A stretch of DNA of 64,000 nucleotides from NCBI RefSeq assembly GCF_032884065.1, contig NC_088866.1:52026068-52090067 (forward strand). Direction: 5' to 3'. Positions 1 through 12,636 of this stretch are shown one piece after another. A model generated the notes under the pieces. It saw only the letters and a program-made list of their open reading frames with translations. It had not been told where the DNA came from and did no database searches. Each line of letters starts with the position of its first letter. Position 1 is the stretch's first letter. A program made the translations under genes and the position numbers. The DNA comes from Artemia franciscana (Eukaryota > Arthropoda > Branchiopoda > Anostraca > Artemiidae).

Positions 1-1048
1 GAGGCTCCCCAAGAAAATGTGAGTACAGATGGCACTAACTTTAATTTATTTGTTTGGCCCTTTTTTCAACTTTAGCTCATACCATGCTTTTGCGAATATG
101 ATGCTCATGACGGCCGCTTCCCATGGGTGAAAACTACAACTAGTAAACTTATCATGCAAACATTATTTTGTTCTTTTGTTGTATCTCCTTATGGATTAGA
201 ATTTGCAATCTTCTTTGAGTAAATTTTGAAAGTTTGATCAAATTTTTTATAGAAATTTGTTTAAGTTTTGAGGTTTACATGTACTTTGACTAAACTTTAT
301 TTGTAATCTGAGGAAATAAAACAATATGGTTCGAATATTGGTGGCAACAACATCCCTCCTAACACAGACTATGACTCTAGCCTATGACTCCAGCCTATTT
401 TTGTATGAATTATGGCCATGATTTACCTAGGTAAAAAAATTTCCTGTGGCAGGAATAGAACCTACGACCTTCCGAACTAAGTCCAATGCATCTCCCACTG
501 TGTTAAACAGGTTTGTCAAAAAGACTCAACTGTAGAGTAATTGATTGTATAGTATCACTTTAACGTCATTTTCAGGTGGAATTAGGCTGTTTAAAAATCT
601 TGAACATTTGTTTTAATGATAAATTTTATTTCTGACCCTGAGGAATAGTGAAGACAGAGTTCAGGTCACACACTGTAGGTTCTTGCTAACGAACAAGGAA
701 AATAAAGCTATGGTTGAACTTATTTTTCTTCAAATGCCATAACGTTGATGATCTTCTAACAAAATATTGCCCACCCCGTATCTTTTTATAAGTCCGTTCT
801 CTGGAATATTATGCCATGTTTCCCTGTCTTCAAAGCATAGTTCTCTGAACTTTCACTTGTTATATCAACAGAGATAAAAATTGTATTTCCCTGTGTTTAA
901 TCATCGAAAAATTGAGTCTCATCATTGTTGTTGAGATAGCTGCAACCTAGTCAAAAAACCACATATCCCAAAGTAAATTCATTACTCTAGATAGCAAGAT
1001 TCTTGTAATAATAAACATTGTAGCTAACAATAAACATTATTAAAAATT
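1..1048. repeat. Left edge: divergent fragment of the 4-kb array plus unassigned flank
   Basis: The stretch from about 720 to 1048 closely matches 3573-3899 of the first full unit, so an older or truncated copy of part of the unit lies to its left. Positions 1-430 show no coding signal and nothing I recognise. A degenerate tRNA-like element sits at 441-511 and is listed separately. No gene is supported here. Confidence 0.6.
441..511 (-). repeat. Degenerate tRNA-like (SINE-head) element
   Basis: On the minus strand this is a decayed version of the 1217-1287 element. The acceptor ends and B-box region are recognisable, but the T-loop has changes from the TTCGAAT consensus and the 5' acceptor strand no longer pairs fully. 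Most likely a SINE head or tRNA relic, not a working tRNA gene. Confidence 0.5.
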
Positions 1049-1216
1049 AAATCCCTGCTTGACCGTAAAATTAATGATCGTTCAACAAAAAAAGCCCTAC
1101 CAATTATCTTTTTAAAAGTTCCTTCTCTAGAATTTTATGCCACATCTCCCAGACTTCAAAGCTTAGCTCTCTGGAACTTTTTTTTTAAATTTTAATTGAC
1201 TAATATTAAAAAAATT

Positions 1217-1287
1217 GCCTGTGGCAGGATTCGAACCTGCAACTTTCAGGACTAAGTCCAACGCATCTGCCATCTTGCTACACAGGC
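1217..1287 (-). repeat. tRNA-like element (71 nt) with intact acceptor and T arms
   Basis: Read on the minus strand, the 7-bp acceptor stem (GCCTGTG with CACAGGC) pairs perfectly, and the T arm GCAGG-TTCGAAT-CCTGC pairs perfectly with a good B box. Total length and spacing fit a class I tRNA. The D arm is weak. The anticodon stem does not pair (TTGGA against CTGAA), and the loop would present TAG followed by a pyrimidine at position 37, which is unusual. I read it as a tRNA-derived SINE head or tRNA pseudogene; a functional tRNA is less likely. Confidence 0.6.
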
Positions 1288-1428
1288 TTGTCAAAAAGAC
1301 TCAACTATAAAGTACTTGATTGTATAGTATCGCTTTAACGTCATTTTCAGGTGGAATTAGGCTGTTTAAAACCCACCCCTTTCCTAAAGGCCAAACCTCT
1401 TTAAGATGCACTAGGACAGCAGCCATCA

Positions 1429-1632
1429 ATGCCTTTATCAAAATTCAGGCCATGGGACAACAATAATTCCAGGTTCAGCTCATCATTAGTGTTGTTCAGT
1501 GTTTTTAGTTTTATTTATTTAGTTTGTTTACTTTTTGGCAAGAAATTTGAATTTAACCTGTTGATGACAGGCACAGTTCCTTTCGTAATTATTGTTAGAA
1601 GAAAAATCAATCACCTGACATCCATAGCTTAG
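1429..1632 (+). other. Small ORF retained in all three units (67 codons)
   Basis: A 67-codon ORF beginning MPLSKFRPWD has the same translation at 1429-1632, 5401-5604 and 9380-9583. The middle has a hydrophobic stretch of about 18 residues that could span a membrane. I do not recognise it. Nothing around it looks like a promoter or splice signal, and very young repeat copies would keep any ORF by chance. I record it as an ORF, not as a gene. Confidence 0.2.
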
Positions 1633-2344
1633 GTAAGCTTATTACCATCTATTACTATTATGTATAAAAGTTAGGTTGGCCTAGGAGTGATCTGATGTTA
1701 ATGAAATTTGACATTTGGAAGGATATCGTGTCTCAGAGCTATTTTTTGAAATCCCGACCGGATCTGGTGACATTGGGGTTGGGTGACCTAAAATCTTGAA
1801 AAACACTTACAGTGAAAGGATTGGGATGAAAATTGGTGGGAAAAATAAGCAAAAGTCCTAGATACGTCATTGACATAACTGGAACAGTTGGCGGGGAAGG
1901 GTTAATTTGAAAAAATTAGAAAAAATGAGGTATTTTTAAATTACGAAGAAATGATTGGATCTCAATGAAACTTCAAATTTAGCATGACCTCGTAACTAAG
2001 ATCTATTACTTTAAATCCCGACCGGATCCAGTGTCCTGGGGGGGGGGGGGCAGACATCTTTGAAAACCCTTAAAGCGGAGAAATTAGGATCTAACTTGGT
2101 GGGAAGGATAAGCACAAGTCCAAGATTTCTGATGGAAATAGCAAGACTAGATTCGCTCTCTTTGGTGGAATTGGGGGGGGGGGGGAGTACTTTGGAAAAA
2201 TTAAAAAAATTGAGGCATTTGTAACTTACGAAAAGGTGATCAGATCTTAATGAAATAGTATCTTTAGAAGGATCTTGTATTTTAAAACTCTCATTTTAAT
2301 TCCCAACCTGATCTGGTGAGATTGGGGGGAGTTGGAGGGGGAAA

Positions 2345-2835
2345 CCAAAAACTGTGTCTAACCAATAGGAGAATTTTTGGGATTTTCCTAGCTGAAACTG
2401 TATATTAACGGGTGTAAGAAAAAACCTTTTTTGGTTTACTGCGTTAATGTTACTTGACTTAACACGTGGTTGTACCATTGTAATTGCCATCACTGAAAAT
2501 ATTTGCTTCTTTCAGGTTAATGGAAATGCATAGACTGGTTTCAAACTTGCCATTCCCCCGGCTGATAAAAATTGTGTTTCACCTATTTGTGAATTTCTGG
2601 ATAGTCCTAGCTGAAGTTCTGTATGAAGGTGTGTAAAAAAAGCTTTTCTTTGGTTTACTGTGGTAATTATACTTGAGTTAACACCATGGTTGCACCATTG
2701 TAATTGCTATTGCTGAAAATATTTGCTTCTTTGAGGATGATGGAAATGCATAGACTGTGTCTGATCTTGCCATTCCCCCGGCTGATAAAAATTGTGTCTC
2801 ATCTATTGGTGAAATTTTTGGATATTCCTAGCTTA
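2345..2835 (+). repeat. 216-bp tandem subrepeat in the 4-kb unit
   Basis: Two full and one partial copy of a subrepeat, recognisable by the recurring stretch GCTGATAAAAATTGTGT and by the block ending in TGGAAATGCATAGACTG. The first copy is most diverged. The same array is found at about 6315-6815 and 10305-10805. Confidence 0.8.
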
Positions 2836-3049
2836 AACAAAAATACAATTATTTTTATATATATAGATTATACAACCTAGTAAAGTTTGTAGAAAAATGT
2901 AATTTTTTAATATTTTAAAAAAAACTGTATAATTATAACCAATTCCGAAAATAATATCTATTCTTCAATAAACCAAAAATGCTATTTTTTTACCTCAGTT
3001 GTATTTAAATGTAGCATGGAATGAACTATATTATGTCTACAGCAGTAGC

Positions 3050-4190
3050 AGCACACTTGTTCTGTTGTGGATAGAACTCTAATCTATGTAAACCAAAAAA
3101 TTTAAATAAGAAAATATTGTGATGAAACATAATTGTCATTTTAATTCATAATGCTATGAGATAAAACATACATTATATGAGAATTTGTATGTACTGGAAG
3201 TAATCACAGTATGAGCGGTGACGTCAACCTAAGAACAAACAAAAACATCATATACCATCATTAAATGAAGCGAAAAAACTCAAAAATGGTGTCAGGCAAC
3301 ACAATCAAAACCACTAGAACCACCGTGCTTAAGACACCGATAAGAAATAGTAACAGTCCTTTTGCTTAAAGAACAAGGAAAATGCACTAGCTCAAAAAGA
3401 AACGAAAGTTGCTGCAATCCTAATAGCTTTTATTGAAAACATATTTTGTTCTTTAGTTATGTCCGCAAATAATGGAGCACTAAAAAATCGTAAAAGACTG
3501 TTTAGTGGCTTACTTTAAAGACATTGCTATATAAAATGGTTTTGTAGTTAACAATAAACATTATTAAAAATTAAGTCAATGCTTTGCCATAACGTTGATG
3601 ATCTTCTAACAAAATATTGCCTACCCTGTATCTTTTTATAAGTCCGTTCTCTGGAATATTATGCCATTTTTCCCTGACTTCAAAGCATAGTTCTCTGAAC
3701 TTTCACTTATTATATCAACAGAGATAAAAATTGTGTTTCCCTGTGTTTAATCATCGAAAAATTGAGTCTCATCATTGTTGTTGAGATAGCTGTAACCTAG
3801 TCAAAAAACAACATATCCCAAAGTAAATTAATTACTCAAGATAGCAATATTCTTGTAATAATAAACATTGTAGCTAAAAATAAACATTATTAAAAATTAA
3901 ATCCCTGCTTGACCGTAAAATTAATGATCTTTCAACAAAATAAGGCCTACCAATTATCTTTTTAAAAGTTCCTTCTCTAGAATTCTATGCCACATTTCCC
4001 AGACTTCAAAGCATAGCTCTCTGAAACTTTTTTAAATTTTAATTGACTAATATTTAAAAAAATTGCATGAGGCAGGAATCGAACCTGTGACCTTCCGAAA
4101 ATGACAATTATGTCTCATCAGAATATTTTCTTATTTAAATTTTTCGGTTTACATAGATTAGAGCTCTATCCATAACAGAATAAGTGTGCT
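3050..4190. repeat. Foldback: 93-bp inverted arms inside the 4-kb unit
   Basis: Bases 3050-3142 reappear in reverse complement at 4097-4190 with a modest number of mismatches, enclosing about 950 bases. The same pair exists in units 2 and 3 (about 7029/8076 and 11008/12068). This resembles a foldback or MITE-type element carried inside the unit. I did not find a clear target-site duplication. Confidence 0.7.
4061..4098 (-). repeat. Truncated tRNA-like element (T arm only)
   Basis: The second internal block of the unit ends in only the 3' half of the tRNA-like element: the T arm with its TTCGATT-type loop, then unrelated sequence that begins an inverted-repeat arm. Equivalent remnants are near 8040-8078 and 12030-12066. 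The break coincides with the inverted-repeat boundary. Confidence 0.5.
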
Positions 4191-5021
4191 GATGAGTTTT
4201 TCAGGAGCTCAAAAGCGGAAGTTGGCAGCCTTGAAGAAGGAGAAAGAGGCAGAAAATCAGTCTTCTCCGAGTAGATGTGTTTAGAAACAGAAACCGTTAC
4301 CATGTGAACTGGTTGAGCGAGTAAGTGCAAGTTTGTTTTTCTGTTCTTTTGGGTTTCAATATTCTCTGCAACTCACAGTTTTGCGGCTTAAAAGAGCTGA
4401 ATTTGGGCAAAAAAGGATTTTCTGTGTTTTTGTGGCATTTGGTATCTACCAAATGACATATGGCGATCGCAAATTCTGTCGGCCTGTCGGTCTGTCCAGG
4501 TTTTGCTACCTTAGGCACTTCCAGGTCAGCTAGGACGATGAAATTTGGCAGGTTTATTAGGAACCAGAATAGATTATATTAGAAATTGTCTTTTCCTCGA
4601 TTTAACCATCTGATATGGGGAGTGAGGGGATTGTAAAACCGGAAAAATTTGAAAAAATTAGGCATTTTTAACTTACGAATGGGCGATCGGATATTAATGA
4701 AATTAGATTACTGGAAGGATATCATGTTTCAGATCTCTTATTTTAAATCCCGACCGGATCCGGTGACATTGCAGGGAGTTGGGGGTGGAGGGGAGCAAAA
4801 ATCTTCGAAAATGCTTAGAGTTGAGGGATCGGGATGAAACTTGGTTGGAAAAATAATCATAAGTCTAGATATGCGATTGACATAACCGGAACCGATCCGC
4901 TCTCTTTGAGGGGCCTATTTTCCAAATTATTTGGAATGCAGAACAAGAAAAATTAAGATACTTTCTCAATGTTTTTAAACAGCAGGACACAGATATTAAG
5001 TTCACCATTGAACTTGAAAAT

Positions 5022-8000
5022 AAATCCCTGCTTGACCATAAAATTAATGATCGTTCAACAAAAAAAGGCCTACCAATTATCTTTTTAAAAGTTCCTTCTC
5101 TAGAATTTTATGCCACATCTCCCAGACTTCAAAGCTTAGCTCTCTGGAACTTTTTTTAAATTTTAATTGACTAATATTAAAAAAAATTGCCTGTGGCAGG
5201 ATTCGAACCTGTAACTTTCAGGACTAATTCCAACGCATCTGCCATCTTGCTACACAGGCTTGTCAAAAAGACTCAACTATAAAGTACTTGATTGTATAGT
5301 AACGCTTTAACGTCATTTTCAGGTGGAATTAGGCTGTTTAAAACCCACCCCTTTCCTAAAGGCCAAACCTCTTTAAGATTCACTAGGACAGCAGCCATCA
5401 ATGCCTTTATCAAAATTCAGGCCATGGGACAACAATAATTCCAGGTTCAGCTCATCATTAGTGTTGTTCAGTGTTTTTAGTTTTATTTATTTAGTTTGTT
5501 TACTTTTTGGCAAGAAATTTGAATTTAACCTGTTGATGACAGGCACAGTTCCTTTCGTAATTATTGTTAGAAGAAAAATAAATCACCTGACATCCATAGC
5601 TTAGGTAAGCTTATTCCCATCTATTACTATTATGTATAAAAGTTAGGTTGGCCTAGGAGTGATCTGATGTTAATGAAATTTGACATTTGGAAGGATATCG
5701 TGTCTCAGAGCTATTTTTTGAAATCCCGACCGGATCTGGTGACATTGGGGTTGGGTGTCCTAAAATCTTGGAAAACACTTACAGTGCAAGGATTGGAATG
5801 AAAATTGGTGGGAAAAATAAGCAAAAGTCCTAGATTCGTCATTGACATAACTGGAACAGATCCGCTCTCCCTAGGGAGTTGGCGGGGAAGGGTTAATTTG
5901 AAAAAATTAGAATAAATGAGGTATTTTTAAATTACGAAGGAATGATTGGATCTCAATGAAACTTCAAATTTAGCATGACCTTGTAACTCAGATCTATTAC
6001 TTTAAATCCCGACCGGATCCAGTGTCATGGGGGGGCAGATATCTTTGAAAACACTTAAAGCGGAGAAATTAGGATCTAACTTGGTGGGAAGGATAAGCAC
6101 AAGTCCAAGATTTCTGATGGAAATAGCCAGACTAGATTCGCTCTCTTTGGTGGAATTGGGGGGGGGAGTACTTTGGAAAAATTAAAAAAATTGAGGCATT
6201 TGTAACTTACGAAAAGGTGATCAGATCTTAATGAAATAGTATCTTTAGAAGGATCTTGTATTTTAAAACTCTCATTTTAATTCCCAACCTGATCTGGTGA
6301 GATTGGGGGGAGTTGGAGGGGAAACCAAAAACTGTGTCTAACCAATAGGAGAATTTTTGGGATTTTCCTAGCTGAAACTGTATATTAACGGGTGGAAGAA
6401 AAAACCTTTTTTGGTTTACTGCGTTAATGTTACTTGACTTAACACGTGGTTGTACCATTGTAATTGCCATCACTGAAAATATTTGCTTCTTTCAGGTTAA
6501 TGGAAATGCATAGACTGGTTTCGAACTTGCCATTCCCCCGGCTGATAAAAATTGTGTTTCACCTATTTGTGAATTTCTGGATAGTCCTAGCTGAAGTTCT
6601 GTATGAAGGTGTGTAAAAAAAGCTTTTCTTTGGTTTACTGTGGTAATTATACTTGAGTTAACACCATGGTTGCACCATTGTAATTGCTATTGCTGAAAAT
6701 ATTTGCTTCTTTGAGGATGATGGAAATGCATAGACTGTGTCTGAACTTGCCATTCCCCCGGCTGATAAAAATTGTGTCTCATCTATTGGTGAAATTTTTG
6801 GATATTCCTAGCTTAAACAAAAATACAATTATTTTTATATATATAGATTATACAACCTAGTAAAGTTTGTAGAAAAATGTAGTTTTTTAATATTTTAAAA
6901 TAAACTGTATAATTATAACCAATTCCGAAAATAATATCTATTCTTCAATAAACCAAAAATGCTATTTTTTTACCTCAGTTGTATTTAAATGTAGCATGGA
7001 ATGAACTATATTATGTCTACAGCAGTAGCAGCACACTTGTTCTGTTGTGGATAGAACTCTAATCTATGTAAACCAAAAAATTTAAATAAGAAAATATTGT
7101 GATGAAACATAATTGTCATTTTAATTCATAATGCTATGAGATAAAACATACATTATATGAGAATTTGTATGTACTGGAAATAATCACAGTATGAGCGGTG
7201 ACGTCAACCTAAGAACAAACAAAAACTTCATATACCATCATTAAATGAAGCGAAAAAACTCAAAATGGTGTCAGGCAACACAATCAAAACCACTAGAACC
7301 ACCGTGCTTAAGGCACCGATAAGAAATAGTAACAGTCCTTTTGCTTAAAGAACAAGGAAAATGCACTAGCTCAAAAAGAAACGAAAGTTGCTGCAATCCT
7401 AATAGCTTTTATTGAAAACATATTTTGTTCTTTAGTTATGTCCGCAAATAATGGAGCACTAAAAAATCGTAAAAGACTGTTTAGTGGCTTACTTTAAAGA
7501 CATTGCTATATAAAATGGTTTTGTAGTTAACAATAAACATTATTAAAAATTAAGTCAATGCTTTACCATAACGTTGATGATCTTCTAACAAAATATTGCC
7601 TACCCTGTATCTTTTTATAAGTCCGTTCTCTGGAATATTATGCCATTTTTCCCTGACTTCAAAGCATAGTTCTCTGAACTTTCACTTATTATATCAACAG
7701 AGATAAAAATTGTGTTTCCCTGTGTTTAATCATCGAAAAATTGAGTCTCATCATTGTTGTTGAGATAGCTGCAACCTAGTCAAAAAACAACATATCCCAA
7801 AGTAAATTAATTACTCAAGATAGCAATATTCTTGTAATAATAAACATTGTAGCTAAAAATAAACATTATTAAAAATTAAATCCCTGCTTGACCGTAAAAT
7901 TAATGATGTTTCAACAAAATAAGGCCTACCAATTATCTTTTTAAAAGTTCCTTCTCTAGAATTCTATGCCACATTTCCCAGACTTCAAAGCATAGCTCTC

Positions 8001-9000
8001 TGGAACTTTTTTAAATTTTAATTGACTAATATTTAAACAAATTGCATGAGGCAGGAATCGAACCTGCAACCTTCCGAAAATGACAATTATGTCTCATCAG
8101 AATACTTTCTTATTTAAATTTTTCGGTTTACATAGATTAGAGCTCTATCCATAACAGAATAAGTGTACTGATGAGTTTTTCAGGAGCTCAAAAGCGGAAG
8201 TTGGCAGCCTTGAAGAAGGAGAAAGAGGCAGAAAATCAGTCTTCTCCGAGTAGATGTGTTTAGAAACAGAAACCGTTACCATGTGAACTGGTTGAGCGAG
8301 TAAGTGCAAGTTTGTTTTTCTGTTCTTTAGGGTTTCAATATTCTCTGCAACTCACAGTTTTGCGGCTTAAAAGAGCTGAATTTGGGCGAAAAAGGATTTT
8401 CTGTGTTTTTGTGGCATTTGGTATCTACCAAATGACATATGGCGATCGCAAATTCTGTCGGCCTGTCGGTCTGTCCAGGTTTTGCTACCTTAGGCACTTC
8501 CAGGTCAGCTAGGACGATGAAATTTGGCAGGTTTATTAGAAACCAGAATAGATTATATTAGAAATTGTCTTTTCCTCGATTTAACCATCTGATATGGGGA
8601 GTGAGGGGATTGTAAAACCGGAAAAATTTGAAAAAATTAGGCATTTTTAACTTACGAATGGGCGATCGGATATTAATGAAATTAGATTACTGGAAGGATA
8701 TCATGTTTCAGATCTCTTATTTTAAATCCCGACCGGATCCGGTGACATTGCAGGGAGTTGGGGGTGGAGGGGAGCAAAAATCTTCGAAAATGCTTAGAGT
8801 TGAGGGATCGGGATGAAACTTGGTTGGAAAAATAATCATAAGTCTAGATATGCGATTGACATAACCGGAACCGATCCGCTCTCTTTGAGGGGCCTCTTTT
8901 CCAAATTATTTGGAATGCAGAACAAGAAAAATTAAGATACTTTCTCAATGTTTTTAAACAGCAGGACACAGATATTAAGTTCACCATTGAACTTGAAAAT
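5022..9000. repeat. 4-kb unit, copy 2
   Basis: Second full copy with the same internal order. It has a shorter G run at about 6029 than copy 1 has at 2040, as expected for replication slippage. Family A carries a segment around 5860-5875 that is missing from copy 1 near 1880. Confidence 0.9.
5189..5259 (-). repeat. tRNA-like element, copy in unit 2
   Basis: Same 71-nt element as at 1217-1287, with a substitution in the T stem (GTAGG-like side) and one next to the anticodon region. The acceptor stem is still perfect. Confidence 0.6.
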
Positions 9001-12000
9001 AAATCCCTGCTTGACCATAAAATTAATGATCGTTCAACAAAAAAAGGCCTACCAATTATCTTTTTAAAAGTTCCTTCTCTAGAATTTTATGCCACATCTC
9101 CCAGACTTCAAAGCTTAGCTCTCTGGAACTTTTTTTAAATTTTAATTGACTAATATTAAAAAAAATTGCCTGTGACACGATTCGAACCTGCAACTTTCAG
9201 GACTAAGTCCAACGCATCTGCCATTTTTCTTCACAGGCTTGTCAAAAAGACTCAACTATAAAGTACTTGATTGTATAGTATCGCTTTAACGTCATTTTCA
9301 GGTGGAATTAGGCTGTTTAAAACCCACCCCTTTCCTAAAGGCCAAACCTCTTTAAGATTCACTAGGACAGCAGCCATCAATGCCTTTATCAAAATTCAGG
9401 CCATGGGACAACAATAATTCCAGGTTCAGCTCATCATTAGTGTTGTTCAGTGTTTTTAGTTTTATTTATTTAGTTTGTTTACTTTTTGGCAAGAAATTTG
9501 AATTTAACCTGTTGATGACAGGCACAGTTCCTTTCGTAATTATTGTTAGAAGAAAAATCAATCACCTGACATCCATTGCTTAGGTAAGCTTATTACCATC
9601 TATTACTATTATGTATAAAAGTTAGGTTGGCCTAGGAGTGATCTGATGTTAATGAAATTTGACATTTGGAAGGATATCGTGTCTCATAGCTATTTTTTGA
9701 AATCCCGACCGGATCTGGTGACATTGGGGTTGGGTGACCTAAAATCTTGGAAAACACTTACAGTGAAAGGATTGGGATGAAAATTGGTGGGAAAAATAAG
9801 CAAAAGTCCTAGATACGTCATTGACATAACTGGAACAGATCCGCTCTCCCTAGGGAGTTGGCGGGGAAGGGTTAATTTGAAAAAATTAGAAAAAATGAGG
9901 TATTTTTAAATTACGAAGGAATGATTGGATCTCAATGAAACTTCAAATTTAGCATGACCTCGTAACTCAGATCTATTACTTTAAATCCCGACCGGATCCA
10001 GTGTCATGGGGGGGGGGCAGATATCTTTGAAAACACTTAAAGCGGAGAAATTAGGATCTAACTTGGTGGGAAGGATAAGCACAAGTCCAAGATTTCTGAT
10101 GGAAATAGCCAGACTAGATTCGCTCTCTTTGGTGGAATTGGGGGGGGGGGGAGTACTTTGGAAAAAATTAAAAAAATTGAGGCATTTGTAACTTACGAAA
10201 AGGTGATCAGGTCTTAATGAAATACTATCTTTAGAAGGATCTTGTATTTTAAAACTCTCATTTTAATTCCCAACCTGATCTGGTGAGATTGGGGGGAGTT
10301 GGAGGGGGAAACCAAAAACTGTGTCTAACCAATAGGAGAATTTTTGGGATTTTCCTAGCTGAAACTCTATATTAACGGGTGTAAGAAAAAACCTTTTTTG
10401 GTTTACTGCGTTAATTTTACTTGACTTAACACGTGGTTGTACCATTGTAATTGCCATCACTGAATATATTTGCTTCTTTCAGGTTAATGGAAATGCATAG
10501 ACTGGTTTCGAACTTGCCATTCCCCCGGCTGATAAAAATTGTGTTTCACCTATTTGTGAACTTCTGGATAGTCCTAGCTGAAGTTCTGTATGAAGGTGTG
10601 TAAAAAAAAGCTTTTCTTTGGTTTACTGTGGTAATTATACTTGAGTTAACACCATGGTTGCACCATTGTAATTGCTATTGCTGAAAATATTTGCTTCTTT
10701 GAGGATGATGGAAATGCATAGACTGTGTCTGAACTTGCCATTCCCCCGGCTGATAAAAATTGTGTCTCATCTATTGGTGAAATTTTTGGATATTCCTAGC
10801 TTAAACAAAAATACAATTATTTTTATATATATAGATTATACAACCTAGTAAAGTTTGTAGAAAAATGTAATTTTTTAATATTTTAAAATAAACTGTATAA
10901 TTATAACCAATTCCGAAAATAATATCTATTCTTCAATAAACCAAAAATGCTATTTTTTTTACCTCAGTTGTATTTAAATGTAGCATGGAATGAACTATAT
11001 TATGTCTACAGCAGTAGCAGCACACTTGTTCTGTTGTGGATAGAACTCTAATCTATGTAAACCAAAAAATTTAAATAAGAAAATATTGTGATGAAACATA
11101 ATTGTCATTTTATTTCATAATGCTATGAGATAAAACATACATTATATGAGAATTTGTATGTACTGGAAGTAATCACAGTATGAGCGGTGACGTCAACCTA
11201 AGAACAAACAAAAACATCATATACCATCATTAAATGAAGCGAAAAAACTCAAAAATGGTGTCAGGCAACACAATCAAAACCACTAGAACCACCGTGCTTA
11301 AGACACCGATAAGAAATAATAACAGTCCTTTTGCTTAAAGAACAAGGAAAATGCACTAGCTCAAAAGAAACGAAAGTTGCTGCAATCCTAATAGCTTTTA
11401 TTGAAAACATATTTTGTTCTTTAGTTATGTCCGCAAATAATGGAGCACTAAAAAATCGTAAAAGACTGTTTAGTGGCTTACTTTAAAGACATTGCTATAT
11501 AGAATGGTTTTGAAGTTAACAATAAACATTATTAAAAATTAAGTCAATGCTTTGCCATAACGTTGATGATCTTCTAACAAAATATTGCCTACCCTGTATC
11601 TTTTTATAAGTCCGTTCTCTGGAATATTATGCCATTTTTCCCTGACTTCAAAGCATAGTTCTCTGAACTTTCACTTATGATATCAACAGAGATAAAAATT
11701 GTATTTCCCTGTGTTTAATCATCGAAAAATTGAGTCTCATCATTGTTGTTGAGATAGCTGCAACCTAGTCAAAAAACAACATATCCCAAAGTAAATTAAT
11801 TACTCAAGATAGCAATATTCTTGTAATAATAAACATTGTAGCTAAAAATAAACATTATTAAAAATTAAATCCCTGCTTGACCGTAAAATTAATGATCTTT
11901 CAACAAAATAAGGCCTACCAATTATCTTTTTAAAAGTTCCTTCTCTAGAATTCTATGCCACATTTCCCAGACTTCAAAGCATAGCTCTCTGGAACTTTTT

Positions 12001-12536
12001 TAAATTTTAATTGACTAATATTTAAAAAAATTGCATGAGGCAGGAATCGAACCTGCGACCTTCCGAAAATGACAATTATGTCTCATCAGAATATTTTCTT
12101 ATTTAAATTTTTCGGTTTACATAGATTAGAGCTCTATCCATAACAGAATAAGTGTGCTGATGAGTTTTTCAGGAGCTCAAAAGCGGAAGTTGGAGCCTTG
12201 AAGAAGGAGAAAGAGGCAGAAAATCAGTCTTCTCCGAGTAGATGTGTTTAGAAACAGAAACCGTTACCATGTGAACTGGTTGAGCGAGTAAGTGCAAGTT
12301 TGTTTTTCTGTTCTTTTGGGTTTCAATATTCTCTGCAACTCACAGTTTTGTGGCTTAAAAGAGCTGAATTTGGGCGAAAAAGGATTTTTCGCCCTTCTGT
12401 GTTTTTTTGGCATTTGGTATCTACCAAATGACATATGGCGATCGCAAATTCTGTCGGCCTGTCGGTCTGTCCAGGTTTTGCTACCTTAGGCACTTCCAGG
12501 TCAGCTAGGACGATGAAATTTGGCAGGTTTATTAGG
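9001..12536. repeat. 4-kb unit, copy 3, truncated by the assembly gap
   Basis: Third copy, matching copies 1 and 2 until the N run. It differs by small changes, for example a short insertion near 12390 that repeats part of the adjacent sequence. The unit would need about 440 more bases to be complete. Confidence 0.9.
9168..9238 (-). repeat. tRNA-like element, decaying copy in unit 3
   Basis: Same element with further substitutions in the 3' acceptor/T-stem side and several in the D region. Stem pairing is poorer than in unit 1, which suggests no selection on the RNA fold. Confidence 0.55.
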
Positions 12537-12636
12537 NNNNNNNNNNNNNNNNNNNNNNNNNNNNNNNNNNNNNNNNNNNNNNNNNNNNNNNNNNNNNNNN
12601 NNNNNNNNNNNNNNNNNNNNNNNNNNNNNNNNNNNN
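12537..12636. other. Assembly gap (100 N)
   Basis: Exactly 100 N, at the third copy of the 4-kb unit. The real array may be longer. Confidence 0.99.

Larger units (their letters stand above)
1049..5021. repeat. 4-kb unit, copy 1
   Basis: First full copy. It holds the tRNA-like element at 1217-1287, a 67-codon ORF at 1429-1632, family A monomers at about 1660-2345 and 4430-4920, two and a partial third copy of a 216-bp subrepeat at about 2345-2835, and inverted repeat arms at 3050-3142 and 4097-4190. The 3900-4070 part repeats 1049-1215, so the unit contains an internal duplication. Confidence 0.9.
1049..12536. repeat. Tandem array of a ~3.98-kb unit, three copies
   Basis: The same sequence restarts at about 1049, 5022 and 9001, a spacing of 3973 and 3979 bases. 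Copies differ by scattered substitutions, short indels and lengths of G runs, so they are nearly identical and young. The third copy runs into the N gap at 12537, so the true copy number is unknown. Order within a unit: a short shared block, a tRNA-like element, about 290 bases including a small ORF, family A monomers, a 216-bp subrepeat, an AT-rich part with inverted repeats, a second copy of the short shared block, and more family A. The unit is therefore a composite of older repeats amplified as a block. Confidence 0.92.

Noticed and set aside
1217-1287. Functional tRNA gene
   Set aside because: Length and two stems are right, but the anticodon stem does not pair and position 37 is a pyrimidine. 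Copies in the other units decay at stem positions.
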